A stretch of 64,000 nt of DNA. Origin: Pseudomonadota bacterium. Its GTDB lineage: Bacteria > Myxococcota_A > UBA9160 > JADFDR01. The stretch's first letter is position 1. Every line of letters begins with the position of its first letter. Shown here piece after piece: positions 61,620 to 64,000 of the stretch. Made by a program: the position numbers and the translations under genes. The stretch is from assembly GCA_003353845.1 (NCBI GenBank), contig PIVT01000006.1:34138-98137 (forward strand). Direction: 5' to 3'. The notes under the pieces are model-generated. The model saw nothing but the letters and a program-made list of their open reading frames with translations, searched no databases and was not told the DNA's origin.

Positions 61620-62498
61620 ATGTCCACTCGACCTGCTCCCGCAAACGGTAAACCAGGCAGTAAACAAGGTGGTAAGACAGGCGATCCCCCCCGTCGACCC
61701 CAACGTCCCACGGTCCCGGCTCTACAAGATTGGAAACACCAGAGCCGACGTTTTTCCATGCTCACGGCTTACGACTCTTGCTTTGCGCGCATCTTTGATG
61801 AAGCCGGCATCGACCTGCTCTTGGTGGGCGACTCCCTGGCCAACGTCATTCAGGGCGAGGAGACGACGCTTCCCGTGACCGTCGAAGAGATGATCTACCA
61901 CACACGGGCTGTGGCCCGAGCCGCCAAGCGCGCCATGGTGATTGCCGATATGCCCTTTGGCTCCTATCAAATCACGTCTGAAGACGCCGTGCGCAACGCT
62001 GTGCGCATGGTGAAAGAGGGCGGCGCACAAGCCGTCAAGCTCGAAGGTGGCGTGGCTGTGAAAGAGGCCATCGCCCGGATTGCTTCTGCCGAGATCCCCG
62101 TCATGGGCCACATCGGTCTGACCCCGCAGTCGGTGAACCGCATGGGTGGTTTCCGCGTTCAGGGCCGCACGGTGGAGAGCCAAAAGCGTGTGTTGGAAGA
62201 TGCACATGCTGTGGAAGACGCCGGCGCCTTTGCGGTGGTATTGGAAGGCATGCCCGCAGAACTGGCCGACGAGATCACCTGCTCCTTGCACATCCCCACC
62301 ATCGGCATTGGAGCCGGTTCGAATTGCGATGGCCAGGTTTTGGTAATGCACGACATGTTGGGACTTACAGGCGACTGGGTCCCCCACTTTGTGAAGAAGT
62401 TTGCCGACCTCGGGCCTCAGGTGGCCGATGCGGCCCAGGCCTTTATCGAAGAAGTGAACCAAGGCACGTTCCCCTGTGAGGAGCACTCCTACCGGTAA
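61620..62498 (+). CDS. panB: 3-methyl-2-oxobutanoate hydroxymethyltransferase (ketopantoate synthase)
   Basis: 292 residues. First committed step of pantothenate synthesis, using methylene-tetrahydrofolate. FSMLTAYDSCFARIFDEAGIDLLLVGDSLANV and VKLEGG with GHIGLTPQSVN and IGIGAGSNCDGQVLV are family landmarks; metal ligands are Asp in LLVGDS and in the later DMPFGSY. A 40-residue basic, Pro-rich N-terminal extension is unusual. GGAGG is 8 nt before the ATG. First gene of panBCD. Confidence 0.97.
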   Translation: MSTRPAPANGKPGSKQGGKTGDPPRRPQRPTVPALQDWKHQSRRFSMLTAYDSCFARIFDEAGIDLLLVGDSLANVIQGEETTLPVTVEEMIYHTRAVARAAKRAMVIADMPFGSYQITSEDAVRNAVRMVKEGGAQAVKLEGGVAVKEAIARIASAEIPVMGHIGLTPQSVNRMGGFRVQGRTVESQKRVLEDAHAVEDAGAFAVVLEGMPAELADEITCSLHIPTIGIGAGSNCDGQVLVMHDMLGLTGDWVPHFVKKFADLGPQVADAAQAFIEEVNQGTFPCEEHSYR

Positions 62499-62523
62499 GC
62501 ACCGGTAGAGTGGAGGTCATTTC

Positions 62524-63450
62524 ATGGAAGTGGTTCGTCACGCCAAAGAACTTCAACACCGAGCCGATGAGCTGCGCGCTGCGGGTCGGCGAGTGGCCTT
62601 GGTGCCCACCATGGGTGCGCTGCACGAAGGCCATTTGGAACTCGTGCGCGAGGCACGGCGCAAGGCCGACGTGGTTTGGGTTTCCATTTTCGTCAATCCC
62701 ACGCAGTTCGGGCCCAATGAAGACCTGACCTCCTATCCGCGTACCTTTGAAGAAGACTGCAGTGCGTGCACCTGGGAAGGGGTGGACTTGGTTTTTGCTC
62801 CCAACCCGGAAGAGTTCTATCCCGAAGGTTGCCAGACCTGGGTTGAAGTGAGCGAATTGTCCCAACCCCTGTGCGGTGCCACTCGACCAACGCATTTCCG
62901 GGGCGTTAGCACCATTGTCCCCAAGCTTTTTCTGGCCGCCAAACCCCATATCGCGGTTTTCGGAGAGAAAGATTTCCAGCAACTGGCCATTATTCGCCGC
63001 CTCACTCGTGATCTGTGTTTTGATGTTGAAATCATCGGTGTTCCCACCGTGCGCGAGTCCGATGGCGTCGCGCTCTCCAGTCGCAATAAGTGGCTCGACG
63101 GGAAACGCCGACCCCAAGCGACGGCGCTCTTGCACGCCTTGGATGCAGCTGAATTGGCCGTGCGCGCTGGCGTAAAAGAAGTGTTTCAGTTGGATGAGAT
63201 CGTGGCCAAGGAATTGGCCATGGCGAAAGATGCCCAGGTGGATTACGCCGAGTTCCGCGACCCGGAAACCCTGGAACCGATTTTACATGAACTCAATGGC
63301 CCGGTCCTGTTGGCCCTGGCGGTGTTTTTTCCGGTTCCCGGAGACAAGGGTCCCGACCGAGTGCGTTTGATTGATAACCGTGTGTTGCCGGCAGGGGCAG
63401 CGCGAATCCCTAGAAATACGAAAAGCAACACGAGGAGTACAAATAGATGA
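62524..63450 (+). CDS. panC: Pantothenate synthetase
   Basis: 308 residues. Joins pantoate and beta-alanine using [21 protein letters not shown] is the HIGH-type ATP motif; [40 protein letters not shown] and the KMSKS-like ALSSRNKWL follow. A short basic C-terminal tail ([11 protein letters not shown]) exceeds most relatives. It overlaps panD by 4 nt (ATGA). Confidence 0.97.
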   Translation: MEVVRHAKELQHRADELRAAGRRVALVPTMGALHEGHLELVREARRKADVVWVSIFVNPTQFGPNEDLTSYPRTFEEDCSACTWEGVDLVFAPNPEEFYPEGCQTWVEVSELSQPLCGATRPTHFRGVSTIVPKLFLAAKPHIAVFGEKDFQQLAIIRRLTRDLCFDVEIIGVPTVRESDGVALSSRNKWLDGKRRPQATALLHALDAAELAVRAGVKEVFQLDEIVAKELAMAKDAQVDYAEFRDPETLEPILHELNGPVLLALAVFFPVPGDKGPDRVRLIDNRVLPAGAARIPRNTKSNTRSTNR

Positions 63451-63797
63451 TTCGAACCATGCTTAAATCCAAATTACACCGAGCCACGGTCACTGAGGCC
63501 AACTTGGAATACGAAGGCAGCATCACCATTGATTCTGATTTGCTGCGCGAGGCAGATATCCTTCCCTATGAGCAAGTTGAAATTTATGACTGCACCAATG
63601 GGGCGCGGATTTCAACCTATGTCATTGAAGGCGAGCCCGGATCGGGTGAGATCTGTGTAAATGGAGCGGCGGCACATCTGGTGAAGCCTCATGACACGGT
63701 GATTATTGCTAGTTATGTGCAGGTTGAGGATGCGGATGCTTACAATTGGAATGCGATACGGATGTTTATGGGGCCGGGGAATAAGCCGCTCGAGTAA
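63447..63797 (+). CDS. panD: Aspartate 1-decarboxylase
   Basis: 116 residues. Makes beta-alanine for panC. It is made as a proenzyme that self-cleaves between Gly24 and Ser25 (EYEGSITID), where Ser becomes the pyruvoyl group. [47 protein letters not shown] and DTVIIASY match the family throughout. It completes the panBCD operon. Confidence 0.97.
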   Translation: MIRTMLKSKLHRATVTEANLEYEGSITIDSDLLREADILPYEQVEIYDCTNGARISTYVIEGEPGSGEICVNGAAAHLVKPHDTVIIASYVQVEDADAYNWNAIRMFMGPGNKPLE

Positions 63798-63960
63798 GCA
63801 TCTTTGGGTTTGTGCCCGGGGCTGCGGGGGATATACCCCGTGCTCAAACATGCAGTGGCAACTCCGCGCGGGGCACATCCCCCTCCGCCCCTGATCAAGT
63901 CACCGCTTACTCGATTGACTTTGGCCGGTCCATACTGAATCGACGCCTCTTTGAGGCTGA
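63798..63960. other. Structured region after panD
   Basis: A hairpin pairs GTTTG, GC and CGGGG (63808-63821) with CCCCG, GC and CAAAC (63836-63849), leaving two single mismatches and a 14-nt loop. A GGGG-CACAT-CCCC hairpin (around 63875-63893) follows. With the terminator downstream it could be an untranslated 3' tail or a small RNA. No ORF is convincing. Confidence 0.45.
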
Positions 63961-63996
63961 AAAAACGCCCACCACTCAATGTGGTGGGCGTTTTTT
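63961..63996. terminator. Bidirectional intrinsic terminator
   Basis: A perfect stem of about 15 bp with A-run on one side, CGCCCACCAC and GTGGTGGGCG, and T-run on the other, with a 5-nt loop. The A/T tails make it a terminator on both strands. Confidence 0.95.
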
Positions 63997-64000
63997 ACTG

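Noticed and set aside
61316..61651. 111-codon plus-strand frame overlapping the panB leader and start
   Set aside because: No ribosome-binding site, low-complexity translation, and it covers the structured leader; better explained as non-coding.

Overview
The window is a dense, mostly housekeeping stretch of a Gram-negative chromosome. An outer membrane is implied by Tol proteins, a LolB-like lipoprotein, many lipoboxes, a DsbA-fold lipoprotein and PEP-CTERM proteins. Gene order and content suggest the deltaproteobacterial grade (Myxococcota/Desulfobacterota-like): ftsE-ftsX-LytM-ctpA-xseAB-ispA-dxs followed by tlyA, a bactofilin, an RpoH-type sigma factor, a Gld-like ABC exporter with a DUF4340 protein, and a conserved FHIQTEDSG-motif protein. 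This placement is inference; there is no rRNA gene to confirm it. I recognised no tRNA, rRNA, CRISPR array, insertion sequence or prophage.

Layout. 1-5.5 kb: the end of a membrane-anchored protein, tatA, a phosphomannomutase, a SurA/DsbA-like lipoprotein, an EI24 membrane protein, and a MerR regulator with an alpha/beta hydrolase. 6.3-13.6 kb: a tandem ATP-cone kinase resembling 2-phosphoglycerate kinase, an M48 lipoprotein, trmB, rlmN, a DUF2505 protein, a secreted propeller-like protein and a PEP-CTERM lamin-tail protein. 13.8-23.4 kb: a long co-oriented block of FHIQTEDSG protein, ftsE, ftsX, a degenerate LytM protein, ctpA, xseA, xseB, ispA and dxs, many with overlapping stop and start codons. 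23.5-29.3 kb: a Usp-DUF389 membrane protein, a PEP-CTERM protein behind a sigma-54-like promoter, tlyA, a cysteine desulfurase and cysC. 29.4-38 kb: a TPR lipoprotein, a LolB-like lipoprotein and a complete peptide/nickel-type ABC importer. 38-44.6 kb: an orphan MshEN-domain protein, an unknown small protein, a Gld-like ABC exporter with DUF4340, and a small ParB-like protein. 44.7-48.8 kb (minus strand): holB-metG-tatD-suhB. 49-52 kb: bactofilin, a moaD-moaE fusion, moaB and a secreted HExxH protein. 52-54.6 kb (minus strand): pepA and rpoH. 54.7-59.2 kb: tolQ-tolR-tolA-tolB-cpoB (no pal in the usual place) and dksA/traR. 59.3-64 kb: tsaD, rsmA, then panB-panC-panD.

How the genes work together. 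The ftsEX block couples cell-wall hydrolase control at division with periplasmic proteolysis, then passes to isoprenoid precursor supply (dxs, ispA). The tol block serves envelope constriction. panBCD makes pantothenate.

The most interesting signal is the roughly 240-nt leader upstream of panB. It has a good promoter, a nested hairpin, a terminator-like hairpin followed by a T-run, and a 9-nt segment perfectly complementary to the panB ribosome-binding site. This is the architecture of a cis-acting regulatory RNA, possibly of the described Pan motif class. Other points worth a second look are the sigma-54-like promoter of a PEP-CTERM gene, a solute-binding lipoprotein with an extra C-terminal membrane segment, the MoaD-MoaE fusion, and the MshEN protein with a hexanucleotide repeat.
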